Shown here: positions 1 to 10,186 of the stretch, piece after piece
How the letters are laid out: each line of letters begins with the position of its first letter
Position numbering within the stretch: position 1 is the stretch's first letter
Assembly (NCBI GenBank): GCA_036272915.1
Contig: DATAXV010000177.1
Span: 1-38,103, forward strand
From: DATAXV01 sp036272915
GTDB lineage: Bacteria; Chloroflexota; Dormibacteria; Dormibacterales; Dormibacteraceae
DNA: 38,103 bases
Direction: 5' to 3'
Notes under the pieces: generated by a model
What the model saw: the letters and a program-made list of their open reading frames with translations, nothing else
The model's database searches: none
Told to the model about the DNA's origin: nothing
Made by a program: the position numbers and the translations under genes

Positions 1-131
1 ATGGAGAAGCCGCCGCGGCCGAGGGAGCGGGCTTCGGTGCAGGCCCAGAGCCGCCGCTGACGTTCATTCAGGTGGGGGGCGATGGCTTCCCAACGAGCCT
101 TGATGCCGGTCTCAGTGTCGATGTGCGGACG
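1..131 (-). mobile_element. ISAzo13-family transposase, N-terminal fragment cut by the window edge
   Basis: Reading the minus strand from about 131 down to 1 gives an open frame carrying IKARWEAIAPHLNERQRRLW and then TEARSLGRGG. This is the characteristic N-terminal segment of ISAzo13-type transposases, where 'hLNERqRRLWAaaEA..lGrGG' precedes a helix-turn-helix. The frame continues off the left edge, so most of the gene lies outside the window. An in-frame TAG at 132-134 precedes it and I see no ATG, GTG or TTG between that stop and the conserved block. The 5' end is therefore either frameshifted or uses an atypical start. A TTGACA-like sequence lies just upstream on the same strand (about 151-156). 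Family assignment is from motif recognition; whether the copy is intact cannot be judged. Confidence 0.7.
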
Positions 132-362
132 CTATCACACATCTCACTATTTGTCAAGTTAATTTACGTGAAGGCCCTTAGGCGAGGACGTGCAACTCGG
201 AGGTGGAACTGCTCGCGCTGACTTCCATCCCAAACATCAGGATTCTGATCTGGGTGGTGGAGTATGCCTCGTATCCAGTTGCGGCCGCCGTCAATCTGAC
301 ACACGTTGACGAGTGATCTACGCAATTTGCGTTGTGTCTGGAGTAGACGACGTGGCCGACAA

Positions 363-719
363 TTACCAGACGACTCCACCGTCAATGACGTTGACGCCAA
401 CATTGGTCAATATCTCTATCAGAGCGGTACGGTCTGCGCGAGTACACCAGAATACGAACCTTCGCTGATCGCTACCTCGCCTTATAAAGCGAATACCCAC
501 ATTGTCGCGAAGTAGGATAGCTCCGCGGATTGAATAGACGGTGTCGATGTCATCCCAGTGCACAGTGAGGGTTGGAAGCCAGCGACCGAGGAGCTTACTC
601 AGAAACCTCCACCTGAGACCGATAGTGACGCCCTGATCATGCACCACCAGTTCAGCTAATGGTCGGCTCGCATTGGACCCACCATATCTGATCCCCCCGA
701 TGAATGCGACTGGCTCCAT
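363..719 (-). CDS. hypothetical PH-domain-like protein (118 aa)
   Basis: A 118-residue protein starting at the ATG at 719, chosen because GGAGGGAG lies 5-7 nt upstream on the minus strand, one of the better ribosome binding sites in the window. The open frame extends further upstream, but only as GC-rich low-complexity sequence. The protein is rich in alternating beta-type sequence (PLAELVVHDQGVTIGLRWRF, then WDDIDTVYSIRG and LLRDNVGIRFIRR). The 'W-D-D-I-x-x-V' followed by short strands is typical of bacterial PH-like domains, so a PH-like fold is my inference. No membrane segment or signal peptide is evident. It sits alone beside a transposase fragment in a region less GC-rich than the rest of the window, which suggests recent acquisition. 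Function unknown. Confidence 0.7.
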   Translation of the reverse strand: MEPVAFIGGIRYGGSNASRPLAELVVHDQGVTIGLRWRFLSKLLGRWLPTLTVHWDDIDTVYSIRGAILLRDNVGIRFIRRGSDQRRFVFWCTRADRTALIEILTNVGVNVIDGGVVW

Positions 720-1572
720 CTTTACTCCCTCCGACGACTTCAACTCGGCCATGCAAGGTATCCCATAAGCCTCTGATCGGATCGAACCATCCAACAGCAG
801 CGCCCTGAGAATGAGGCCTGCCCGCTGAGCCCGGTGGTTGCCGGACGCCCCCTCCCCCCTCAGCGAGTGCATCACCGAAGGCCGGGCCCTTCCCTCGCCC
901 CGAGTTCTGTTGTCTCGGGGGTCATCAGTACTATGGCCCGGTCCGACTCCCTCTGCGTTGCCCCGGACTTCGGGTGTGGGCTCATACCAGGTCGAGCTAC
1001 CGCGGCTATCGACCTCGCACGCGGGCGCAGGAGGGTCTCCCCAGTCACCAGATCGGCCTTCGCTGCATGCCGACTCCTCTACGCCGGAGCGGTTCCGGGC
1101 TGCTCCAGAATCTGCGGCCCGGACTGCTGCCTTCGCCCGCTCTACCCGGGCTCGGCCCGCTCGGCCCCTTGCGGGATGGGATTTCGACGCGGCAGAGTTC
1201 ACGTTCGTTGCGGCCTGAGGCTTTGCTCCGTCTCCCTTCGGCTCCGCTTCTTGGCGGTCACCGGAGACTTCACTACCGGCTCCTCTTGCGCTTGCCCGGA
1301 CCGGACTCTCACCGGCTGGTCGATCTGCCCTTGCTGGGCCGTACGCAGAGGCCCCCATGCTCTCTCCTCCCCCTCATCCCCAGGATCGTCAGGAGCGGAA
1401 ATGGTTCCGTCCAGGGCCGAAGAGCGGAGGGCCGGCCTGGCTCCGGCGCGCGGTCGACGTGGAAGCGAGGAGGCGGCGCCCGAGTGCTCGAATCGCCCTG
1501 GCCCGGCCACGTCACAGGGATTTCACAGGAAGCGCCCAGAAACCGCTCAGGGTCGGCCGGAAACATGTGGTC
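720..1572. other. gene-poor stretch of about 850 bp
   Basis: Several long frames are open here on both strands, but all read as Arg/Pro/Ser/Gly-rich low-complexity sequence, lack a convincing ribosome binding site and overlap one another. I see no recognisable domain. The right part carries the upstream region of the response-regulator gene, including a 7-4-7 direct repeat at 1512-1529. The first part (to about 830) is less GC-rich, like the orphan gene to its left. Confidence 0.5.
1512..1529 (+). promoter_or_regulatory. PhoP-type direct repeat upstream of the response-regulator gene
   Basis: TCACAGG (1512-1518), a 4-nt spacer GATT, and TCACAGG again (1523-1529): two identical heptamers with an 11-bp period. 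The published consensus of Mycobacterium tuberculosis PhoP is a TCACAGC direct repeat with a 4-bp spacer, so repeat unit, spacing and orientation match except for the last base. It lies 43 bp before a gene encoding a PhoP-like regulator, which suggests autoregulation. Binding is inferred, not shown. Confidence 0.6.
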
Positions 1573-2343
<771 letters not shown>

Positions 2344-2349
2344 CGGAAC

Positions 2350-3861
2350 ATGCGACGCGAGGGCCGCCTTCACGGCCGCCAGCTGTTCTCCGGCTGGTCG
2401 CTGCGCCGGCGGCTCGTGGTCGAGCTGGTGGGGATGCTGGCGCTGGTCTGCGTCTTCATCGGCCTCGCCACCGGGCTCGCTCTCCGCGCCTTCCTGATCC
2501 AGCAGATCGACCTCCAGCTGGAGGCCGCCGTCGGCCGGTCGGCGGCGGCGTTCGGGCAGCCTCCGGACCAGCAGGACCGGCCGCCGCAGGGGAGTCCCGC
2601 CGGCCAGCTCGGCTTCCTGCTCGCCCCCGGGCAGGCGGTCGGCACGCTGGGCGCGATCGTCAGCGATGGGGAGGTCACACAGGCGGCGATCCTGACCGGA
2701 GTCGGCCGCGGCGCCGGGATCAGCAGCGCCGGGATCTCCTCGTCCGACCGCGCCCTGCTGGCCCGGCTGCCGATCTCGGCCGGGCCGGTCACCCGCTCGC
2801 TGGGCACCCTGGGCGACTACCGCCTGATCGCCATACCCCGTCCCGACGGCGAGGTCCTCGTCACCGGGCTGCCACTCGACGGGGTCGACGCGACGCTGGT
2901 CCGGCTCTCGCTGATCATGGGCGCGGTGGCGGCCGCGGCCCTGGTCATGGCGGCCGTGCTCGGAACCGTGATCCTGCGCCTCACCCTGCGTCCGCTGCAG
3001 CGCATGGCGAGGACCGCGGCCGAGGTGGCGGCACTGCCGCTGGACCGGGGCGAGGTCGCCCTTCCGGTGCGGGTCGCCGACGTCGACAGCAGCCCGGGCA
3101 CCGAGGTGGGGCAGGTCGGGGCCGCTCTCAACCACATGCTCTCCCACGTCGCCGCGGCGCTCGCCTCGCGGCACGCCAGCGAGATGCGGGTGCGGCGATT
3201 CGTCGCCGACGCCAGCCACGAGCTGCGGACGCCGCTGGCGGCGATCCGGGGTCATGCCGAGCTGGCCCGCCGCCAGCGGGACGCGCTGCCCGGGGAGGTC
3301 GCGCACGCGCTGGACCGCGTCGAGTCGGAGTCGGCGAGGATGACGATGCTGGTGGAGGAGCTGCTCCTGCTCGCCCGCCTCGATGGTGAGCCCGAGCCGC
3401 TCCGGGAGCCGGTCGACCTCAGCCGCGTCGTCGCCGACGCGGTCACCGACGCCCACGTCCTCGGCCCCGATCACGCCTGGCACCTCGACCTTCCCGAGGA
3501 GCCGATCTCCGTGATCGGGGATCCCGACCAGCTGCACCGGGTCGTCGTCAACCTGCTCGCCAACGCCCGCGTCCACACCCCGCCGGGGACGACCGTCTCC
3601 ACCCGCCTGGCGGCGGGTGAGCAGGGGGGCGCCACGCTGGAGGTATCGGACGACGGCCCCGGCATCACCGCCGAGCTGCTGCCCGACCTCTTCGAGCGCT
3701 TCACCCGCGGCGACGGCTCCCGATCCCGCGGCGCCGGCAGCACCGGCCTCGGCCTGGCCATCGTCGGCGCCGTGGTCGGCGCTCACGGCGGGCGGGTCGA
3801 CGTCGCCAGCCGGCCGGGGAGCACCGCCTTCCGCGTCACCCTCCCGGCGAATCCCTCCTGA
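2350..3861 (+). CDS. membrane sensor histidine kinase
   Basis: A 503-residue HisKA-type sensor kinase, partner of the regulator 6 nt upstream. Transmembrane segment 1 is at ~25-48 (LVVELVGMLALVCVFIGLAT) and segment 2 at ~187-210. They enclose an extracytoplasmic sensor region of about 135 residues with no recognisable fold. A HAMP linker follows (LRPLQRMARTAAEVA). The phospho-acceptor is His290 in DASHELRTPL. The ATPase part has the N box NLLANARVHTPPG (from ~400), the G1 box DDGPGI (434) and the G2 box GLGLAIVGAVVGAHGG. All catalytic motifs are intact. It should autophosphorylate and transfer phosphate to Asp81 of the neighbouring regulator. Three glycosyltransferase genes follow in the same direction, so the pair may respond to envelope state; that is inference. 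Confidence 0.95.
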   Translation: MRREGRLHGRQLFSGWSLRRRLVVELVGMLALVCVFIGLATGLALRAFLIQQIDLQLEAAVGRSAAAFGQPPDQQDRPPQGSPAGQLGFLLAPGQAVGTLGAIVSDGEVTQAAILTGVGRGAGISSAGISSSDRALLARLPISAGPVTRSLGTLGDYRLIAIPRPDGEVLVTGLPLDGVDATLVRLSLIMGAVAAAALVMAAVLGTVILRLTLRPLQRMARTAAEVAALPLDRGEVALPVRVADVDSSPGTEVGQVGAALNHMLSHVAAALASRHASEMRVRRFVADASHELRTPLAAIRGHAELARRQRDALPGEVAHALDRVESESARMTMLVEELLLLARLDGEPEPLREPVDLSRVVADAVTDAHVLGPDHAWHLDLPEEPISVIGDPDQLHRVVVNLLANARVHTPPGTTVSTRLAAGEQGGATLEVSDDGPGITAELLPDLFERFTRGDGSRSRGAGSTGLGLAIVGAVVGAHGGRVDVASRPGSTAFRVTLPANPS

Positions 3862-3939
3862 TCGCCTCCCGACCGCGCTCATAGCAGACGCACAGCCGGG
3901 GCAAATGCCGGCCACAGGGGACGCCCGCAGCCTGGGCTC

Positions 3940-5232
3940 ATGAGCATCGCACCGTGTGACGTCCAGGGGGAGAGGGACGAGACCCTGGCCGGGCTCGCGA
4001 TCCAACCGGAGGGGGCCGACGCCGCGCCGCCGACGCTGGACGTCGTCATCCCCGTCTTCAACGAGGAGGCCGACCTGGAGACGGCGGTGCGCCGGCTCCA
4101 CGCCCACCTGGCCGCCGGCTTCCCCTACCGCTTCCGGATCACCGTCGCCGACAACGCCAGCACCGACGGGACGCTCCGGGTGGCGAGGCGGGTCGCCGCC
4201 GAGCTCTCCGATGTCGCCGTCGTCCACCTCGACGAGAAGGGCCGCGGGCGCGCCCTGCATCGGGCCTGGTCGTCCTCGGACGCGGCCGTCCTCGCCTACA
4301 TGGACGTCGACCTGTCCACCGACCTGGCCGGCCTGCTGCCCCTGGTGGCGCCGCTCATCAGCGGCCACTCCGACCTCGCCATCGGGACCCGCCTCGCCGC
4401 CTCCGCCCGGGTCGTCCGGGGGCCCAGGCGCGAGGTGATCTCCCGCTGCTACAACCTGCTCCTCCGCAGCCTGCTGCGCGTCCGCTTCACCGACGCCCAG
4501 TGCGGCTTCAAGGCGATCCGCGCCGACATCGCCGCCCGGCTCCTGCCCTGGGTGCGGGACTCCGGCTGGTTCTTCGACACCGAGCTGCTGGTCCTCGCCG
4601 AGCGCGCCGGCCTGCGCATCCACGAGGTCCCGGTCGACTGGATCGACGACCCGGACAGCAGCGTCGACATCGTCGCCACCGCGCTCGGCGACCTCCGCGG
4701 CATCGTCCGCATGGCCCGCCAGATGGCGACCGGCGCCGTTCCTCTGGCCCGCCTGCGCCGCGAGCTGGGCCGGAGCTCGCCGGATGGCGAGCTATCCCCC
4801 TCGCTGCGCGGCCAGGCGGTCCGCTTCATCGCCATCGGCGCCGCCTCCACGATCGCCTACCTCGCCATCTATCTGGTGCTCCGTCTCGTTGCGCCCGCCC
4901 AGCTGGCGAACCTGGTCGCGCTACTCCTCACCGCCGTCGCCAACACGGCCGCCAACCGGCGTCTGACCTTCGGCGTCAGGGGGCCGGAGCGCGCCGGCCG
5001 GCACCAGCTCCAGGGCCTGGTCGTGTTCGGCGTCGGCCTGGCGCTCACCAGCGGGTCGCTGTTCCTGCTCCACGCGCTCACCCGCTCCGACCGGCTGGCC
5101 GAGCTGGCCGTCCTCATCGCCGCCAACGCGACCGCGACCGCCGTCCGCTTCCTGCTCTTCCGGACCTGGGTCTTCCGGCCCGGCCGGACCTCCCCATCCG
5201 CGACTTCCCGTCTTGAGGAGATCGGCTCTTGA
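3940..5232 (+). CDS. GT2 glycosyltransferase fused to a GtrA-like membrane domain
   Basis: A 430-residue two-domain protein. Residues ~30-270 are a family 2 glycosyltransferase of the dolichol-phosphate sugar synthase type: LDVVIPVFNEEADLE, the ADNASTDGT turn, and AYMDVDLSTDL with the D-x-D metal/nucleotide site. The QCGFKAIR motif and FFDTELL are typical of undecaprenyl- or polyprenyl-phosphate sugar synthases. Residues ~285-420 form a GtrA-like four-helix membrane domain (RFIAIGAASTIAYLAIYLVL; NTAANRRLTFG). Such fusions make a lipid-phosphate-linked sugar, probably mannose or glucose, and help present it across the membrane. The next gene is a GT-C enzyme that would use this donor, as in Bacillus ykcC-ykcB. 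It starts 78 bp after the kinase gene; its TGA overlaps the TTG start of the next gene. Confidence 0.92.
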   Translation: MSIAPCDVQGERDETLAGLAIQPEGADAAPPTLDVVIPVFNEEADLETAVRRLHAHLAAGFPYRFRITVADNASTDGTLRVARRVAAELSDVAVVHLDEKGRGRALHRAWSSSDAAVLAYMDVDLSTDLAGLLPLVAPLISGHSDLAIGTRLAASARVVRGPRREVISRCYNLLLRSLLRVRFTDAQCGFKAIRADIAARLLPWVRDSGWFFDTELLVLAERAGLRIHEVPVDWIDDPDSSVDIVATALGDLRGIVRMARQMATGAVPLARLRRELGRSSPDGELSPSLRGQAVRFIAIGAASTIAYLAIYLVLRLVAPAQLANLVALLLTAVANTAANRRLTFGVRGPERAGRHQLQGLVVFGVGLALTSGSLFLLHALTRSDRLAELAVLIAANATATAVRFLLFRTWVFRPGRTSPSATSRLEEIGS

Positions 5233-7322
5233 ACACGTCACCATCGATTCCCGGCCTCGGGCACGCACGCCCGGCGGCCGCGGACCGCCCCGCGCAGGAG
5301 AGAGGGCCTCTGGCCCGGCTGCTGCTCGGCGCCGGCGACCGGCCGGCATGGGCCCGGCCGGCCCTGCTCACGCTGCTCGCCGCCACCGCGGTCCTCTACC
5401 TCTGGAACCTCGCCGCGTCGGGCGACGCCAACAGCTTCTATGCCGCCGCCGTCCTCGCCGGCACCGAGAGCTGGAAGGCGTTCTTCTTCGGCTCCCTCGA
5501 CGCCGCCAACTTCATCACCGTCGACAAGCCGCCGGCCTCGCTCTGGGTGATGGAGCTGTCGGCCCGCCTCTTCGGCTTCTCCAGCTGGAGCCTGCTCGCG
5601 CCCGAGGCGCTGGAGGGCGTGGCCGCAGTCTGGATCCTGCACGCGGCGGTCCGCCGGCGCGCCGGCGACGCCGCCGCCCTGATCGCCGGTGCCGCGCTGG
5701 CCCTGACGCCGGTGGCGGTCCTCATGTTCCGGTTCGACAACCCCGACGCCCTGCTCACGCTCCTCCTCGTCATCGGCGCCGCCTGCACGCTCCGGGCGAC
5801 CGAGCGCGGCGGCCTGGGCTGGCTGCTCCTCGCCGGCGCCACCATCGGCATCGGCTTTCTGACCAAATCGCTCGAGGCCTTCCTGATCCTCCCGGCGCTG
5901 ATCCTGGTCTACGCCTGGGCCGCCCCGGTCTCGCTCCCGCGCCGGATCCTCCACCTGGCCGCGGCGGCCGGCGCGCTGGTCGTCGCCTCCGGCTGGTGGG
6001 TGGCGATCGTGCAGATCTGGCCGGCCTCGGCCCGTCCCTACGTCGGCGGGTCCACCAACGACTCCGAGCTCCAGCTGGCGCTTGGCTACAACGGCCTGAG
6101 CCGGATCGTCGGCCAGGGCATGGGCGGCGGAGGAGGCGGCGGGAACTCGCTATTCGGTGGGGCGCCCGGCCTGACCCGGCTCTTCGGCGGCAGCATGGGA
6201 ACCCAGATCTCCTGGCTCCTCCCGGCGGCGCTGATCGCCCTGGTCGCCGGCCTCTGGATGACCCGGCGGTCGCCCAGGACCGACCTGACCCGGGCCGCGC
6301 TCCTGCTCCTCGGCGGCTGGCTGCTGGTCACCGGGGTCGTCTTCAGCCTGATGTCCGGGATCATCCACCCCTACTACACGGTGGTCCTCGGCCCGCCGAT
6401 CGCGGGCCTGGTCGCGATCGGCGGCGTCATGCTCTGGCAGCGGCGTGGGGAGTGGCCGGCCCGGGCCGTCATGGCGGCCATGGTCCTGGCCTCGATGGTC
6501 TGGTCGGAGGCGCTGCTCCTCCGCGATTCCTCCTGGTATCCCGCCGTCCAGTACGTGGTGGCCGGCGCCGGCCTGATCGCCCTGGCGCTGCTGCTGCTGG
6601 CCCCGCTGAAGCGCGGGAGGCTGGTCGCGGTGGCGGCGGTCGCGGTGATGCTGATCGCCGGCCTGGCCGGCCCCGCCGCCTACGCTCTGCAGACGGCGAC
6701 GACCCCGCACACCGGCTCGATCCCGGTCGCCGGCCCCTCCACGGCCTCGGCCACGATGGGTCCGGGCGGCGGATCTCCCGGCGGTGCCGGGTTCCCCGCC
6801 GGGGAGCGTTCCGGCGGCAGGCCGGGATCGGGAACGGTCCCCGGTCGTGGGGAGGGCTTCCCGGGCGGCGCGAAGGGCTTCCATGGACGGGGCGGCGCGG
6901 GCGGTGAGGGTGCCCGGGCCTTTCCCGCTGGTACCGGTGGAGAGGGCGCTCGGGGCGGTGGCGGCGGTGGGATGGCAGCGTCCAACGCCGCGCTGACCTC
7001 GCTGCTCAAGAAGACCTCGACGACCTGGGCGGCGGCCGCCGTCGGCTCGCAGAGCGCGGCCAGCCTCGAGCTCAGCACCGGCGGCAAGGCGGTGATGGCG
7101 ATCGGTGGCTTCAGCGGCAGCGACCCCGCCCCCACGCTGGCGCAGTTCGAGCGTGACGTCGCCGAGGGCAGGATCGCCTACTTCATCGCCGGCGGCCAGG
7201 GCGGTGGACCAGGCGGCGGCTCCAGCTCCGCTGCCCAGATCACGAGCTGGGTCGAATCCCACTTCGCCAAGACCACCGTGGGCGGCGAGACCGTCTACGT
7301 GCTCACCCAGAAGACCAGCTGA
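5229..7322 (+). CDS. YkcB-like GT39 membrane glycosyltransferase
   Basis: A 697-residue polytopic GT-C (ArnT/PMT clan) transferase that would take sugar from a polyprenyl-phosphate carrier on the outer face of the membrane. The N-terminal half has about ten hydrophobic helices, with the first-loop acidic site region (WNLAASGDANSFYAAAV) and the YkcB hallmark DKPPASLWVMELSARLFGFS. A Gly-rich loop (GGGGGGNSLFGG) lies near residue 300. Residues ~500-590 are an unusual Gly/Pro/Ser-rich segment. A soluble C-terminal domain (~590-697) contains ERDVAEGRIAYFIAGG, as in YkcB homologues. The start is a TTG (5229) whose last bases overlap the upstream TGA; GAGGAG lies 9 nt upstream and no alternative Met occurs before the first helices, so the UUG start looks real and translationally coupled. 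Acceptor unknown. Confidence 0.88.
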   Translation: MNTSPSIPGLGHARPAAADRPAQERGPLARLLLGAGDRPAWARPALLTLLAATAVLYLWNLAASGDANSFYAAAVLAGTESWKAFFFGSLDAANFITVDKPPASLWVMELSARLFGFSSWSLLAPEALEGVAAVWILHAAVRRRAGDAAALIAGAALALTPVAVLMFRFDNPDALLTLLLVIGAACTLRATERGGLGWLLLAGATIGIGFLTKSLEAFLILPALILVYAWAAPVSLPRRILHLAAAAGALVVASGWWVAIVQIWPASARPYVGGSTNDSELQLALGYNGLSRIVGQGMGGGGGGGNSLFGGAPGLTRLFGGSMGTQISWLLPAALIALVAGLWMTRRSPRTDLTRAALLLLGGWLLVTGVVFSLMSGIIHPYYTVVLGPPIAGLVAIGGVMLWQRRGEWPARAVMAAMVLASMVWSEALLLRDSSWYPAVQYVVAGAGLIALALLLLAPLKRGRLVAVAAVAVMLIAGLAGPAAYALQTATTPHTGSIPVAGPSTASATMGPGGGSPGGAGFPAGERSGGRPGSGTVPGRGEGFPGGAKGFHGRGGAGGEGARAFPAGTGGEGARGGGGGGMAASNAALTSLLKKTSTTWAAAAVGSQSAASLELSTGGKAVMAIGGFSGSDPAPTLAQFERDVAEGRIAYFIAGGQGGGPGGGSSSAAQITSWVESHFAKTTVGGETVYVLTQKTS

Positions 7323-8724
7323 TATAGGTTCATGGAATCGACGACGGCCCTTCCGGGCGGCTTCAGGGATCGGGCGGTCCGGCTCGTCGGAGCCGGGCTG
7401 GTCCGCCCCTCCGCCCTTCTCCTCTTCGCGGCCGCGGCGCTGATCGGCGCCGCGGCCATCCTCTTGCGCCTGCCGCTGTTCCCGTTCGTGTCCGGCGACT
7501 ACGCCGCCTACGTCGGCCGGTGGTACTCGTTCATGGCCGGCCACGGCGGGTTCCTTGCCCTTCGATACGACTTCGCCAACTACAACGCGCCCTATCTCTA
7601 CCTGGTGGCGGCGATCACCTACCTGCCGCTGCCCCCGATCGACGCGATCAAGCTGATCTCGGTCTCGTTCGACTACCTGCTCGCCTTCTCCGTCTACCGG
7701 ATCGTGTCGCTGCGCCACCAGAATCGCTGGCTGCCGCTGCTCGCCGGTGGCCTCGTCCTGCTCCTGCCCACGGTCGTCGTCAACAGCTCGATGTGGGGGC
7801 AGGCCGACTCCATCTACGCGGCACTGGGGCTGGCCGGCCTCGACCAGGCGCTGCGCCGGCGCTCATGGGCGGCATGCCTGCTCTTCGGGCTCGCCTTCGC
7901 CTTCAAGCTGCAGATCGTCTTCGCCTTCCCGGTCCTGCTGCTCCTGGTGCTCGGACGCCGCATCCGCTGGCCCTGGCTGCTCCTGATCCCGGCCGCCTAC
8001 GTCCTCACCGACCTGCCGGCGGTCCTTCTCGGCGCCAGCCCGCGGGATCTGCTCGCCGTCTACCTGACCCAGACCGGCACCTACCAGGAGCTCACCCTCA
8101 ACGCCCCCAACCTCTATCAGTTCCTGGGCGGGCTGCCCGACACCGAGGCCGTCCTCGTCGCCGCCACCGCCGTGACCGGGGTCGTGGTCCTGGCCCTGAT
8201 CGCCGCCGCCCTCTGGAGCCGCGCGGAGCTGACCACCACCCGCATCGTCCTGGCCATGGCGGTGTCGGTGGTCCTCGTCCCCTACCTGCTGCCGGCGATG
8301 CACGAGCGCTACTTCTATCTCGCCGACGCCATGTGCGTGATCGCCGCCTTCTACGTGCCGCGGTGGCTCTTCTTCCTGCCTCCGCTGGAGCAGTTCGCCT
8401 CGGCTCTCTCCTACGTGCCCTTCCTCTCGATGTCGATGGGCGGAGCCGGTGGCTCGCGAAACTTCGGACCCGGGTCCGGCAGCAGGTCCCCGGGCGGCGG
8501 GCGACCGGGCGGGGGAAGCGGCTTCGCACCTGGCCACGGTGGGCGAGGCTTTCCCGGGCACACGCCCTCCGGCGGTGGGCGGCCGCATCACGCGCTGGCG
8601 GCGGGGTCGGCCGTCTCGGGGACCTCGTGGGTCAGCTTCGAGCTGCTCGCCCTGGCCATGCTCGCCGTGCTGGTCGGGCTGCTCTGGGTGACGGTTTGGG
8701 AGTTCCGCAGGGGCGCTCCCCGAG

Positions 8725-9528
<804 letters not shown>

Positions 9529-9584
9529 GTCCGCCGCTCCAAGCGCGCGACGCTCCGGTTCCGTTCGACACCACTGCTCACGAT

Positions 9585-9671
9585 CTGCTCCCTCCGCCGG
9601 AATTGTCCGGTTCAGGTTGTGGCGGTCGGTCCGTGAGGACCCTCTCAGCCCGCTCGGCGAGGTCCCGCAGG
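9585..9671 (-). ncRNA. TPP riboswitch (THI element) upstream of thiD
   Basis: On the minus strand the hallmark CTGAGA (plus 9643-9648) is followed by AACCTGAACCGGACAATTCC and GGCGGAGGGA. This matches the THI-box core (CUGAGA ... ACCUGAUCUGGAUAAUGCCAGCGUAGGGA) with compensatory changes in the P5 stem (CCGG/CCGG). P2 can form from GGACC (plus 9661-9665) and GGTCC (plus 9637-9641). P1 can form from CTGC (about 9668-9671) and GCAG (9585-9588). Thiamine pyrophosphate binding should reduce thiD expression. There is no obvious U-rich terminator between the aptamer and the ATG 57 nt downstream, so control may be translational or Rho-dependent. Confidence 0.93.
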
Positions 9672-9892
9672 TTTGCGAGCGATTGTACGGCGGTCTGAAC
9701 CGAGAGGCGGATGAGCGGCGCGCGCTCTATCCTGGCGAGGCACTTGCACCTGATCCGGAACGCTTTGGTGCGGATGGGGCCAATACTGGCCGGAACCGGA
9801 ATGATTTGAGGTATGGCTTTTTGAGATGAAGTGCCGAAGGCGCTGCTGCTGCGGGCAGACCGTGACCGGAGTGCCCGACGGAAGGACGATGA
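9672..9892. other. intergenic region upstream of the TPP riboswitch
   Basis: About 220 bp between the riboswitch and a decayed PPOX fragment. It includes a less GC-rich patch around 9781-9830. A minus-strand frame stays open through it and through the riboswitch, but it has no recognisable domain. I cannot place a confident thiD promoter here. Confidence 0.4.
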
Positions 9893-10108
9893 CCGCCGCG
9901 CTCGCCCAGAGGGAAGGGACGCACTGAGCCTTTCGACGAGGAGTCGTTGCGCGGGGTCCTCGCGCTGGAGAACACCAAGTACGGCACCGACTACGGCATG
10001 GAGATGCTCGACCCGGCGGAGAACACCACGTTCCGGATCCGCCCGGTGTGGGTCTTCGGCCTGGACGAAGGGGACTTCGGCGGCTCCCCGACCCGCTGGC
10101 AGTTCTGA
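9893..10108 (+). pseudogene. C-terminal remnant of a pyridoxamine-5'-phosphate-oxidase-like (PPOX) protein
   Basis: The frame ending at the TGA at 10106-10108 encodes about 60 residues with NTKYGTDYGMEMLDPAENTT and ends in VWVFGLDEGDFGGSPTRWQF. This resembles the C-terminus of PPOX split-barrel proteins, where '.aFGLDE.DF..SPTRW.F' is a common ending. In-frame stops at 9863-9865 and 9890-9892 close the frame upstream. No ATG or GTG precedes the conserved block, so the barrel that would bind flavin or F420 is missing. A short ATG frame (9889-9927) reads MTAALAQREGTH and stops, possibly the other side of a deletion. I interpret this as a gene scar, not a working gene. Confidence 0.6.
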
Positions 10109-10130
10109 GGGTCGACTCGGCGCAGTTCCT

Positions 10131-10136
10131 AGGATG
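10131..10136 (+). promoter_or_regulatory. possible -10 element upstream of the dioxygenase-like gene
   Basis: A TAGGAT hexamer about 50 nt before the ATG at 10187 in otherwise GC-rich sequence. No convincing -35 was found. A start point about 7 nt downstream would leave a ~40-nt leader containing the ribosome site GAGGAGG. Confidence 0.3.
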
Positions 10137-10186
10137 GGGGAGGGCCCCTTCGAGCCCATGACGCTCACCCAGGACGAGGAGGACGG

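Noticed and set aside
720..1358. upstream extension of the orphan PH-like frame and several overlapping frames on both strands
   Set aside because: Low-complexity Arg/Pro/Ser/Gly sequence; the strong SD at the internal ATG (719) marks the real start.
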